Positions 51,301-61,954 are shown, counted from the stretch's first letter. The stretch: DNA of 64,000 nt from Echinarachnius parma (GCA_037951105.1 JBAMJV010010127.1:1-64000); one strand, 5' to 3'. The notes: a model not told the origin generated them from the sequence alone. Program-made: numbers and translations.

Positions 51301-54300
51301 CTTTGCATTTTTGCTCATTACTCGGCCATTTAGCGTCCAGTTAACTTGAAATTTTCACACAATACCTAGTTGACATATTAGATAACAACAATATACATGT
51401 ACATTGTATCAACCATACATCACTTTTTGCACATGCATGTTAACAAAGTTACTGTATCCCTTTAAACCCCCTGCCCCTCTCATTTAGATACGTTCAGGGG
51501 GGCTTGAACCCTGGCCGCAACCCTGTGCAGACTGGGAATGTGACCATGGCCTCGTACCTGCCCTATGGGACCTACCAAGCACGCTACCTAGTCAACAAGA
51601 AGTATATCAGTGTTGTGCAGCAAGGCAAGTAAATCCATCTGTTTCCCCCAGTAGAGAAATATAAGGACGGAACATACCAAACACGCTATCTAGTCAACAA
51701 CAAGTATATTAGTGTTGTGCACCAAGGAAAGTAAATCCACCTGTTTTCCTGAGAAGAAAAAGAGAAGAGAGTATTCCTTTCCATACTTGCCTTATGGGAC
51801 CTACCAAGCACACTACCGGGTCAACAAGAAGTATATCTGCATGTTTGTGCAGCAAGGCAAATAAATCCATCTTGATACTTGATGAGGATATGTCTGTAAA
51901 AGCGCCATTCAGTGCTGTCCAAGAGAGGCATTTGCATAGATGTATCTACACCTATATCTATATATCAATTCGCAAAGGAGGTTTGTGTAAACCATGGTTT
52001 AAACGATGGTCTACATCTATGGAGTGCCATTTGTAAACTGATGGAGAAAGAATGTAAACTCCTTACTTGTTAACAATGATGATGCTACACATTTACTAAA
52101 GGCATCAAATAAATGTTTGTCTTCTCAGATGGTGAAATTTGCTGGTTAGCAAGCACTAACAGTCATATCATTAGAAATTATAAATTGTTTTACTTGTCTA
52201 CGAGCAGCACTCCATAGATGTAGACCATGGTTTACACAAATTTCCTTTGTAAATCCGGGCCATAGACTCTGTTTCCCCCAGAGAAAGAGAAGAAAGCATC
52301 CCTTTATAGGAATTAGGATTTATTTCAGGCTTACATTGTCAAATTTCGACCAAACTTAGATTGAACTCTAGTGGTTCTCACATACCTAATAATTGTAATT
52401 GTATTACCAGTAGGGCTGTCGATTTCGGGTATATTTACTACCCGGGACTCGCGATAATTTTTCGGGCGAGTCCCGGGTACCCGAAATTTATCCATTTGTT
52501 GATTTCGCTATAGGCATGTCACGCCGCTGGGAAAACATGTTCATTCAAGTGACAAAAATGCAGCGCATTTATGACAATAAATCATCTTCTAGAATACAGC
52601 AAATTCGTAAATGAATTATAGTATTAGCATTTCTGACATGATTTTAACGGAATTATGGTAACATGCTGTCCAAATTTACCTTGATTACGAAATTTCTGAC
52701 GAAAATAAGACAAATCATCTCGGTGGCCGATCGTATCTTCATCACTAACACACATTGACCACGTCTCTATTTCCGCATGTGCTAAATACGAAATTGGTAC
52801 GTTGTACACTGTAGCACTAGATATGTCATCAAAATTATGCTAAACCATTGAGTGCTAATACTCAAAATAATTGGTAATTAGAAATAAAAAATAAGCGGAA
52901 TTCCGCGTAAAATCGGAGGTCTCACACCCCTGAATAAATACACCACGCTATACTTTGTACACAATCGGTGCTTCCTAATGCCATCATACATGTTACTGGG
53001 CAATTCCACCATAACGGAATTACATTCAGAGACGTTTTTTGCTCATTATTTCATTCCCTGCGCAATATTCTCATGACTTAAGTAAATTTTGATACTTATA
53101 TAAGTTGCACGGGTAACCAGGCTACAACATGATAGGGAAATGGTTTTATATCTTCCATGTGTTGTTGCACACTAGACCAATATGTGTGACCGTAACGGAA
53201 TTACCGGAGAATGGAGTTTTTTTTTTGCTACAAGTTTGCGTTGAGTTTCTCTGAAATATAAGACACTTTGAAACTGATTTTATGTATTTTTTCTATCTCG
53301 ATAATGTCAACTTCATTTTGGAACAAGTACGTGCATAAACAACACAATGATAAGTTCACAAATTCACTTTTTTGAAAAAAGACCACTGTAACGGAATTAC
53401 ACAAATTTGTAACGGAATTACATCTCTGAAAGTTACAAGGAAAACTCAATTATTTTGCACTCAACTTTTCTTACATGCTAATGCAAACATCAAGGCTATC
53501 TAGCACTTGAATATAAACCATAATTTGACATATCTGTAAAGCAATTTTTGAACTTGATATGTGTAAAATAAATGAAAATATGGCCAAAATACAAATAAGA
53601 GTGAAATTTGAAAAAAATATTGCTAAAATCCAGCTTTATTTCGGTTTATTTTCAGCTTCATATTAGTAGGCAAGAAATTAAAAAGGATTGCATCAATTTA
53701 ATGAAAGAAAAATCCTAGGAACTATGTCCACTAATGTGTGTAACGGAATTACACAACTTAAGCAGTGAAATCAAATTTTCCACAAATCGGTACATGAACA
53801 ACAAAGAATTCACATTTTAGCTTCAATACTTTTCAAAAATCAATAATTTGACAATAATAACCATATTTGAAAGAAAAAAAAGCAACATTTTAGAATTTTT
53901 CCTTTACTTCAAGAAAAATGGTTAAATTGTGAAAAAAATGTACTACATTATGTGAAATGCTAAATAACTGCACATAATCAATATCAAGCAACATTTAAAC
54001 AATTACAAATCACAAACAGGTCAAATCATTCAACTTTCAATGCTATAAAGCCTCGTAAACTTCCTGAATATTGGAAATCTGTGTGAATGGAAATGCATCG
54101 TGAATGGGTAATTCCACTGTTACAGAATGACAAATAAGTGATTTTTAGCTCTGTTTTCTTTTATCATATTTAAAATTCCTTTCACTTTCACAGTTTTTAA
54201 AACTTTAATAACTGGCAGGGGTACTAGAGGTACAACAGAACCCAAGATTGTTACAAATCTATAACAATGTAGCGTCCAGAGACCAAAATACAATCATAAC

Positions 54301-57300
54301 GGAAAGGGGTCTTTCATTCAACACTAACTATGTAATGATTTTCTGCAAAAGCTACCACAACAAATTCTTCATTGGTAATACAAACTTATCATTTAAGTTA
54401 CAAACTTGAATTTGGTACATCTTTTTTTTCCAGAAATGATCTATTTTAACCTCTGAAATTACCTTAAGACAAACGAATGTCACTGTAACGGAATTACGCC
54501 TGTGAAATCCTCCCATGAAAATGCAATTTCTTGGTTACATTTTTCTGCTTTTCTGCCTATAGTCATTAGTAAAGAATGTGTATGCATTGTTCATCACAAG
54601 CTCTTACATAAGGACCAGAACAAATCCTGAAGTTATGTGTGTGCGTAACAGAATTACAAGAAAATCGAGATTTGTTATATAAACTCTTGTTATATTCTAA
54701 AATTATTCTTTAAAAATTTCATCCTATATTGATCTTAATTTACTCTCAAATCAATTTGGAATGCGTTTTCATCCATTCCATGAAATACGTGTATAGATGT
54801 ATATCGGATATAAACGTGTATGATCCTCAAACAAAAAGTTGGCATTTTAAATATAAATATGGAATTGCCAAAAATTAAAGACACCTTTAGGAATTCCCAT
54901 TTGAAAATGCAAATACTTTGTACATCATTCTTCTTTGATCTGCATACAGAAGCACACTGAACACTCAATGTATTCTGACTTTATGATAATGAATAAAACG
55001 TGTGTATCTTAGCCTGTATTATGTTTAGTTTTGAATATCTTGAAGCCTATTCTGTATTTATGTTTAATTTTATATGCTTCAGTTTAATACAAATTTACAT
55101 AATTAATAATAAGTTATGAGCCTTTAACTGATCAATGATATTCAAATCTACATACAATTACAAAATTATTAATATTAAATCTCCTTGAAAGTTGAAGGTA
55201 TGATTTATATCTTAAAATACATGAATGTAAATTAATGTGAGAAAATAAATGTAGCACCAGTGTCATACTAATCACTGGATATTAAAAAAAAATTTTTTAT
55301 TGTTTTTGTTTTTCCCTTTCTAAAGTACAAACATGAATCTGCTGCATCTTCATAATTTCAGTCAAGTGGGTTTTGCTGGAAACTAATTTAATGATAGAAC
55401 ATTATCATCTCTATTATGTTCATGGAGAGATTAGAGAAATTATCTATCGTGTATCAATTTAGTTAAATCACCATTGATGCAATATGAAGCATGTGGGTAC
55501 AATGAGTCACATAACGTAACATTGTACAGTACTTGTATAATGACGTATTGTCTACATGGCTACAGTTCATGCTATTTAAAGGGTATTTCTACATTGAGAA
55601 CAAGAAATGTTTTTATTTTCAGCAATATCATTCAATACCTTACAAACCACGTGCGTGTAATTCCGTTACGTAACGGAATTACTAATACCGTTACGCCAAT
55701 TTTGGAAAAAGTAGTGACATTATTTCAGAAAATTATGTTGGAAGTTCTTAGGACTGTGGTGAAGGAAGAGAATTCACAATGACATGACTAAAGAACAAGT
55801 AATAAGATATTGAGAAAAACTTATTACATTTTATCGTAACGGAATTACGATCAAATATGCATAGATTTCAAAAATTTCTCAAAAAAAAAATGCAATGAAG
55901 TTACTGCCCATGCTTTACAATTTGTGATTGTTGCTACATTGTATGGAAAATATGAGAAAAAGAGCAGAAACAATCATTGAATTAAAAGATTCACTTCATT
56001 TTCATGAAATGAAGCTGATTTATGAATAAAAGGTCATAAATTTCTGTTCAATTCAAGCAGAAATATTTTCAAAACCAATAGAGCTATACACAAATGGTTT
56101 TCAGTTTCCTAAAATTCAAGTTTTCCTTTATCGATAACAGTTTGATTTAGGGAAGATTGCTCAACTTTGAGATGTGGTGTTTTTGCCTTCTCTCATACGG
56201 AATTGCCCTACTACGCTTCGATTGGCTTGATAACACTATATTTAATATTATAATCAAATTAATTATAACCCGGCTATATAATGCTTGAATATTGTCGCGC
56301 TGATAATTTGTACGAAGTTGAATTGGAGAACTATATAGCATGGATGATATAAATGATCGGAAGACAATATAAATGCTGATGGTGAATATAAGATGATGGT
56401 GATGATTATGACGACGATGAAGATGATAGTGATAATAAACTTATGATGGTGAAGATTATAATTATTATCATTGAGCCAATGAAATCGATGTGTTCACAAA
56501 TACGTCAAGAGATGGAGAGGCAGCCAGAGAAGCCAACCACCTGACATGACACTGCGATCACTCCCTCACTTACTCTAGTAAAAACGTAAGTAGTGTCATT
56601 TTGAAATGTTGAATTCAACAATGCTTTCGCGATTAAAACTGCACAAGTTTACGTGAGAAACGTTATTATAAGTAATCAGAGTTGAGCTTGAATACTCAAC
56701 AAATATTGCTACAACATTAATTTGATAACCATTTACATTTATTTTATCACTCAACCACTCCCGATACAAGAAATAAATTCCCAAACTCTTTTATTTTTCA
56801 ACCTAAAGAGAATGTTTATAAAATAAGTAAAAACAACATGCACACAACCATCACTCAACAAGCGACCCAGAACATGTCGGGCGATGTTTACCAAATATCG
56901 CCTATCGGCCATGAGGCTTTCTCGGAAGAGCAGTCCACACTCTCATGACCATCTAGCTCGGTCTACACCAATGCATTATACACTTACTTTTGTTCAGGGC
57001 GTACAGTATTATTATGATGATCATTTGATTACATAGATTTATACTAGCAGATTACCTACCTGTCATGCTTACCTCGGATAAACTGAGCGTCATGCAGCCT
57101 TGACGAAAAGTGACATTCCCGATGTCCAGGTTTACATCAATAATTACCAATAGTAATGCTTTTTATGATACCCTTTCATGGTGCACTTACCGATGAAAAT
57201 ACTGATGAAAAATACCGATAAAATTTCTTATGCGAGTTGAAATCGCTATACTTCCCCTCATAATTATTAACAATTGATTGGTAGATTTAATAAAATACAA

Positions 57301-60300
57301 TCATCAACATAATCAGTACATTTACTCATTCATTACCAAGTCATTGTCTATTTGTAATACGTTTTTATTATTTGATTTATTGTCATCGATCAGCATCACA
57401 TATTTATACTAATCATCACTAAGTTTATTATTTTCAATCACCATCATTCATATCAGATGTACTAAAATAAACTGATGAAAATATTCTGATTGAACTTAAT
57501 ATTTACAAACAATCAAAACCATCGCTAGTCGCACATAAAATTAAATCATATCATCTTCATCATCATCGTCATTATCAACATAAGTAACTGGACAGTCAAC
57601 AAATTATAATTATTAAAAGAAGAGGACAACAAAAAGTATTTAGTTGAACAAGACGGACGGAAACAAGGGTGAAACATTGTTTCTTCAAGCCCGAATGTCT
57701 GTTGAAGCTGAAGTTTTCCGATGTTTTGAAGGAGCCTGGCAACAAAAAGCTGTGGTACTCTTTACTGCCTCAGAGCGTCTGTCATCTTCCTTAAAAGGAA
57801 AGAAGAAAAAAAAACATGTAATGTTTATGATTATGTTTATATAATTAAATTTTGCACCATTACTTAGTCGATATGACAATATATCAAGGGGCCCAAGTTA
57901 TTATGAATACCACCACGTCGTCCTTTTCTCGAAGGGCAAAATATTTTATTAACGCAAAACATGAGCACGCATATTGAAAGGTTCTGTGACATAACAAAAA
58001 TGATAGAAGAGGACAAATTTACCGTTATTTAACCTCAAAATTCTGTGCAATGTTGTCTGAAAACCTTAGTCAGTTGCCATATTGTAAAATTGTGGTGTTT
58101 TATTGATCAAACATAGTTAACAAACATCAGATTCTTCGTAAACACGCAAGTCACAACATCGCATGCACAGCCGACACAACTCAAATCACATGCACTCACA
58201 GTCAAACAATCATTCGAATACGGCTAATTTTGATAATGTGCTCTTACATTTTGGCCATTTGACTTTACTTTTTTTGTAGATAACTGTTTGAAAACCTCAA
58301 AAAATTAAATATTTTTAAATTGTGGAGTTTTATTCTTGTCAAAACAATTATGGCCTTTGAAAATTATACACCGCTCGCCGCCTGATATCGACGACGCGAG
58401 TTAGCTCGTTGTTTACAATGAAATGGGATACTCCATTCGCAAGGCGGGGGTGGGGGTAATTACAATTGAAAACAATACAAATTAAACTTTTACAAATCTG
58501 ACAATATTCTCTAAATTTATTTCTGCAAGTACAGCAAATATTATTCTTGATATTTCCTATCATTTAATTAAGTTTTAAATACAAACTGAACTGATAATAA
58601 CATTAATTTGAAATCATTCTACCTATCCCAAGTAGAACATGCTGTACAGGGCGGGGTGGGGGGGGGGGGGGGGCAAAACAATGCTTTGCTAATTATAATA
58701 ATTTGCGCTATTTCTGAGTTGTCGGCAGAACAAAATCGCGCTGAAACTGTTCATTATTAACCTTTCTTTCCTCTCTTTTCAAACCACAAATCAAGTAAAA
58801 CATCGTTTTTATAAACGCAAAATACAATCAGGCACATTCAACAATATTTAGAATAAAACAGAATTGTTGACAAATCCCGATTTGAAAATCAACTTATTCA
58901 GCAGATATCGTAAATATTTTAACATTGTTATGGCCCCGTTTTCCACTTCAAAAAACTGTGGAAGAAACGGGTATCATTCAAGCAGGAATATAACTTCCCA
59001 AAACACTCTATCTCCGTCTCTCGTATTCAGTTCAGCATGTCTGAGCTTGTTTTGCACACGTCTTGCTAGTACTCAGAGCAAATTCCAATATTGTTTTTTT
59101 CCGAGCTGATCATATTATTACAGAGTGCATGAACACAAAAAGAACAGAAAAGAAAATGGGAGTGGGCAGATAACTCGGGAGTTCAAAGAGGGAAAAAGGA
59201 ATGAAAAGAAAATGAGAGTGGGCAGATAACTCGGGAGTTCAAAGAGGGAAAAAGGAATGAAAAGAAAATGAGAGTGGGTAGATAACTCGGGCGTTCAAAA
59301 AGGGGACTTTTTGCTTTTTTTTCGGGATATCGAGTATCGATTTTTGCGCCCGGGACTCGACATTTTTCGGCGGGACCCGGGTACCCGGGACTCGTCAACA
59401 GCACTAATTACCAGTAGAAACATGGAGCAGTTTTTGGTTTTCTGAATTTCTCTTTCGTTATAAAGATATTTATGATGGAAGTGTTTGGTTTTTAAATTAA
59501 CTGCTGGAAAATTATTGTATAATTGTTGTATGTCTTTATTGAGATTCGTTGTCTTATTTCTGACCACGTTAGAATCTTTGTCTCCATTTAAGGGGGGTTT
59601 TGATGACTTTTGTCTAGTGTTAACTCGACACTATCAATACTAAGATTGATTATGATTTGGTATGATCGTTTGTGGAATATTGGTCTCAGTCTTGGGCCAC
59701 GATCGGTCTTGGCAATGACCCCCCACTTACACAACACAACCAGTGGTCTCGATCTTCGTCCCGTTTCTGTAAATTACGCACCTCCCCCCCCCCCTTGATT
59801 CTATTGTCTCCAAACAGGATTCTATTGTCTCCAAACGGACGCGTGAATAGCAAAACCTGTTATTTTGTGTTGTTCTTTGCCTTGTGGTCCCCTTTAGCAC
59901 TGAAGAATTATGGCTTTTAATTTATATTCATGTGATAGATGTGACATACTACAACCAATCTACTGAGTCAGAGGTGATGCAGCTATATCGAGGCATCTTT
60001 GAAGGTCTTGGGGTCAAGAATGCAGGCATTGAACAGTGTGTGGACGAAGGGGCAGTGACTGTGAAGAAATTTCAGCAAGCGTTTGATGCATTCGAAAAGG
60101 GAGAGGCAAGTATTTAACATGTTGTGTCCTAGGTCTTTTAACATGTTTCCTCCTAGATTTAATTTGATACATGTATGTCTTGGCATTTTACGCCCATTGG
60201 ATCCCCTAAGATCCTTCAGTGAATGTACCCAAATGATCATAATTTCACGGTGTCCAAAGATGAAAGCGGCGCCGCCATGGTTGTGAAATTACAATGTACC

Positions 60301-61954
60301 TGTCATGCTTTGCAAATAATGATGTCTGTTTGCAAGTTTGCAAGGATACAGATTTCTTGAAGAGAGAAGGGATTTATTCTGCTACGGCGTTCTTTCGAGT
60401 TCTACTGCATTCTGGACTGCCATTTTTAATAGGAATGCTCTAGAACGCCCCAATCAATACTGAACAAAAGACCAGTGTGCTATTTAAAGGTTTCTGGGGG
60501 GGGGGGGGCCTTGCCAACTACAGTGTAACAGTTAGCTTATAATCCCCCCATGTTTTGCAGTTCTGCAGACAATAGGGAGTCTTCTGCCCCCTCTGGACAG
60601 GAACTATGAATAACGGGTCCTTTGTTAAAATTGAATAGAGGGTCCAAGAACTGGTTCTAGACCCTTGAAGAATAGTTCCCTTTCCCCTAAATTTAATCCA
60701 TTTCATACAAGAATGAATAAAGGAACCTGATTGTATTTATGCCCTGCGGATTGCAAAGTTTAGTAGGGAACAGGATAAAATGATTATTACACAGTATGAA
60801 AAAGGAGCAAAGGAAAATAATTAACGATCACGGTGACTCCACGTTGTCAATTTGTACATCGGATAGGGATTATCCCATCAAGGACGAGAGCTATTTCAAG
60901 GCAAAATTTATCATTATTTCCCTCAACAAATTGTCAACTCCTAATTTTAATCAACATTTTAATGACATAAAAATAGGTGGAAAAATTTTAGGCATTACAA
61001 TTTAAGACAAATATGAAGTAACATTGCCAATTTGAATGCCAAAATCTGTGTTGAAAATATGACAATGTGTTGCCAATATAAGGATTTTCCAAAATTATAG
61101 TGATCTATGCAATAACAATAATCATTAAAAAAATAATGAAAGCAGCTACAGTAACAAAATAAGGCTCTAAAAATAGAGACATTTATGCTCTTTCTCCTTG
61201 TACACTTCATATAATTTATTATCTTCTTACTCAAATGACTACCAAACCACAATATGTGAGTCATCCCAGGGTGAAAATCCCATTGACTATATTACCAATT
61301 GAATTCAATTGGTACCAATTGAAATCAATTGGTAATCGAAGTATCTGGAAAATGGAACAATTACCAATTGAAATCAATAGGTACCCATTGAAACCCATTC
61401 CAATGGGTACCAATTGAATTAAGTTTCAATGGGTACCAATTAGAATTTCAATGGGTACCCATTGAATTCAATGGGTACCAATTACAATTGTAACTGGAAT
61501 TTCGTCCTGGGATCGTCCTTGATGGGCTAACTTGTGCAATGGCTAGATATTAACCCAAAACCTATGGGAACCTAGCAGGGAACCAGTTAATTCAATGATC
61601 TGTCTTCCCTCCATTCATTTCCAGATCTATGATGGGCTGAATCTTTTGGGCGAGGCTTTGCACGATGTAGCGGAGACTCTGCGCCGCTGTGAAGAGGTCG
61701 CACTTGCCGCAGATCTAGACAAGTTTGTCAAGGACCTCGTCGAGTGCACGGAGAGTGACTGCACGTCCTTCCTCGTCGACCTCGCTGTGGAAGTCGTCAT
61801 CCTCTACATGAATGAGTACGAGATCTACGGCGACATCAAGGGTGCCTCCAATAGTTTCAACTTACTGGAGGCATACCAGCAGGGCGGGTTGTGCATCGGG
61901 AGGCTGGTGGGGGCGTGTCTCACCGTCGTCAAGTCAAATTCCCCCGTAATATAA
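45374..61954 (+). CDS. Predicted secreted protein: lectin-like propeller, Ig-like and helical domains
   Basis: Nine exons: 45374-45694, 46041-46263, 46725-46913, 47399-47687, 49857-50013, 50619-50785, 51488-51624, 59939-60105 and 61625-61954, giving 659 aa. Introns 1-6 are GT-AG; introns 7 and 8 fit the frame only as GC-AG. Residues 1-26 look like a signal peptide (ISRLTILSLMLVISYSS). Residues about 60-393 contain W-x-x-W-type repeats (WLPWQDLPLPG, FGSWNLLGG, FADWRYMD, WGSWHQTGG, WHGWTKVPQ) like PLL/DUF346-type beta-propeller lectins. Residues about 394-495 look Ig-like (NLTVSWSV, WDWVALYPSG, YLPYGTYQARYLV), similar to N-terminal domains of some secreted phosphatases. Residues about 496-659 are helical with six cysteines (IEQCVDEG, FQQAFDAFEKGE, DGLNLLGEALHDV). 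Secretion and glycan binding are inferences; the gene name is unknown. Confidence 0.8.
46281..46430. mobile_element. MITE with GGGCCCCGTTGCAGGAAGAG ends
   Basis: About 150 bp in intron 2 of the secreted protein gene. Left GGGCCCCGTTGCAGGAAGAG, right CTCTTTCTGCAATGGGGCC, inner GATACAATTAGTTGTAAG facing its inverse. Related copies at 38877-38960 (partial) and 48088-48240. Confidence 0.8.
46431..46724. other. Intron 2 remainder
   Basis: Includes GGGCAATTCCACACAAAAC at 46513, similar to the terminus of elements A and B, but without an opposite end or the internal motif. Nothing else recognised. Confidence 0.4.
47308..47372. repeat. CCCCTCC low-complexity tract before exon 4
   Basis: CCCCTGCCCCCTCC repeats immediately upstream of exon 4, acting as an unusual C-rich pyrimidine tract before the acceptor AAACACAG. 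Confidence 0.8.
47745..48065. repeat. Tandem repeat of about 60-65 bp units
   Basis: Four to five units built from C runs followed by AATAATAGCAAACAAAAGCC and CTAATCATAACCCATACC. Units are degenerate and separated by poly-C. It lies in intron 4 of the secreted protein gene. Confidence 0.8.
48088..48240. mobile_element. MITE of the GTTGCAGAAAGAG family, inverted
   Basis: Left GGTGCAAATTACAACCAATT, right CTCTTTCTGCAATGGGGC. The inside has CAACCAATCAGATTTGGGCA, the inverse of text in the 46281 copy. The left terminus is eroded. Confidence 0.65.
48365..48638 (+). mobile_element. hAT-like MITE, GGGCAAGT-rich, 274 bp
   Basis: Left end CAGGGCTTGACACTAGCAC, right end GTTAGTGTGGAGCCTA (inverse TAGGCTCCACACTAAC). 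The flanking 8-mers ACTTACAA (48357-48364) and CTTTACAA (48639-48646) agree at six positions, as expected for an aged hAT target duplication. Same family as 9133-9420. Seven or so GGGCAAGT/ACTTGCCC motifs inside could be subterminal transposase sites. Confidence 0.75.
48639..49856. other. Intron 4 remainder
   Basis: No gene or clear repeat except the ultra-short element at 49620-49690. Short poly-T tracts near 48945-48968. Confidence 0.4.
49620..49690 (+). mobile_element. Ultra-short TTAA element, 71 bp
   Basis: Starts TTAACCCCTTGACCACGGGA, ends GTAGGGAACGGGTTAA. The core GTATACAAAGTCTT matches the family. About 170 bp upstream of exon 5 of the secreted protein gene. Confidence 0.7.
51073..51465 (+). 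mobile_element. Inverted-repeat element, AGGGAYTTAGTAAC family
   Basis: Left TTAAAGGGATTTAGTAACAT, right AACAAAGTTACTGTATCCCT followed by TTAAA. Same internal landmarks as 42460-42846. It ends about 20 bp before exon 7, so it sits next to that exon's splice acceptor. Confidence 0.85.
51621..51630 (+). other. GC-type splice donor after exon 7
   Basis: CAAG|GCAAGT. Only a cut before GC gives phase 1, which joins G to AT at 59939 and keeps the frame open (Q-Q-D-V-T-Y). Cutting at the GT four bases later leads to an early stop. All other positions match the strong consensus, as is usual for GC-AG introns. Confidence 0.65.
51660..51865 (+). pseudogene. Two decayed copies of exon 7 of the secreted protein gene
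   Basis: The 3' part of exon 7 (TACCAAGCACGCTACCTAGT to the donor) recurs at about 51667-51733 and 51790-51862, offset by 102 and 129 bp. Both have lost the exon start. The donor reads GGAAAGT in the first and GGCAAAT in the second, so only the original retains GGCAAGT. Confidence 0.9.
51975..52250. repeat. Inverted repeat, arms about 45-50 bp
   Basis: GTGTAAACCATGGTTTAAAC with GTCTACATCTATGGAGTGC (about 51984-52030) faces GCACTCCATAGATGTAGACC and GGTTTACACAAATTTCC (about 52207-52250). Probably a MITE with one arm slightly altered. Confidence 0.7.
52323..52410 (+). mobile_element. Left fragment of an AGGGAYTTAGTAAC-family repeat
   Basis: Text such as GAACTCTAGTGGTTCTCACA and ATTACCAG matches that family. 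The remaining part continues after 59407 (GAAACATGGAGCAGTTTTTG, AAGATATTTATGATGGAAGT). The hAT-like element split it. Confidence 0.7.
52998..56208. mobile_element. Inverted-repeat element B with periodic GTAACGGAATTAC motif
   Basis: 3211 bp, bounded by GGGCAATTCC and its inverse and flanked by TACT (52994-52997, 56209-56212). The motif NGTAACGGAATTAC or a close variant lies at 53010, 53191, 53387, 53408, 53739, 54119 (diverged), 54295 (diverged), 54484, 54644, 55669 and 55835, plus an inverted copy at 55657. Near 54106 the terminus-like GGGTAATTCCACTG recurs, showing an internal duplication. There is no transposase frame. Same family as element A by ends, duplication length and layout. Confidence 0.9.
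55657..55682. repeat. 26-bp perfect palindrome of two motif copies
   Basis: GTAATTCCGTTAC is joined head to head with its exact complement GTAACGGAATTAC. It is the only place in element B where the motif appears as an inverted pair. Confidence 0.9.
56209..59160. other. hAT-like element interior, no gene recognised
   Basis: AT-rich with GAT-type microsatellites near 56380-56470 and TCA-type ones near 57400-57590, and a G run at 58659-58673. Frames of 60-80 codons occur but none shows a BED zinc finger, a DDE core or another known domain. Confidence 0.45.
59143..59300. repeat. 56-bp tandem repeat, three units
   Basis: The unit with GAGTGGGCAGATAACTCGGG and GTTCAAAGAGGGAAAAAGG repeats at 59161, 59217 and 59273, nearly identical. 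It is subterminal in the hAT-like element. Confidence 0.9.
59407..59938. other. Right fragment of the split repeat and intron 7 end
   Basis: Right half of the AGGGAYTTAGTAAC-family repeat to about 59500, then unclassified DNA with a C run at 59784-59798 and a short tandem (GATTCTATTGTCTCCAAAC twice at about 59799-59838). It ends at the TGATAG acceptor of exon 8. Confidence 0.5.
60102..60111 (+). other. GC-type splice donor after exon 8
   Basis: GGAGAG|GCAAGT. Only this cut (phase 0) joins to ATCTATGATGGG at 61625 in frame. Using the following GT gives an immediate stop. This is the second consecutive GC-AG intron in the gene. Confidence 0.65.
60106..61259. other. Intron 8, left part
   Basis: No gene recognised. 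A G run of about 13 lies at 60496-60508. The rest is AT-rich. Confidence 0.45.
61260..61513. mobile_element. Inverted-repeat element built of CAATGGGTACC/CAATTGGTACC units
   Basis: Ends ATCCCAGGGTGAAAATCC and GGAATTTCGTCCTGGGAT face each other. The interior (61298-61497) is an array of near-palindromes such as CAATTGGTACCAATTG, CAATGGGTACCAATTG and GGGTACCCATTG. Almost every stretch can pair with another, giving an extreme hairpin-forming segment. It lies about 110 bp upstream of exon 9. Confidence 0.8.
61550..61590. mobile_element. Possible minimal TTAA element remnant
   Basis: TTAACCCAAAACC to GGGAACCAGTTAA, 41 bp with TTAA at both edges. It may be a truncated member of the ultra-short family or chance. 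Confidence 0.25.

Larger units (their letters stand above)
52411..59406. mobile_element. hAT-like element, 6996 bp, with nested element
   Basis: Left end TAGGGCTGTCGATTTCGGG, right end CTCGTCAACAGCACTA. The exact 8-bp duplication ATTACCAG flanks both sides (52403-52410, 59407-59414). Subterminal CCCGGGACTCG and CCCGGGTACCCG blocks occur at both ends. No hAT transposase frame was found in the interior, so this is a large non-autonomous derivative or a badly decayed copy. It lies within intron 7 (8.3 kb) of the secreted protein gene and holds element B (52998-56208). Confidence 0.88.

Noticed and set aside
51625-51630. GT donor four bases downstream of the GC donor after exon 7
   Set aside because: It gives the wrong phase and a stop soon after joining to 59939; the GC site keeps the frame open.
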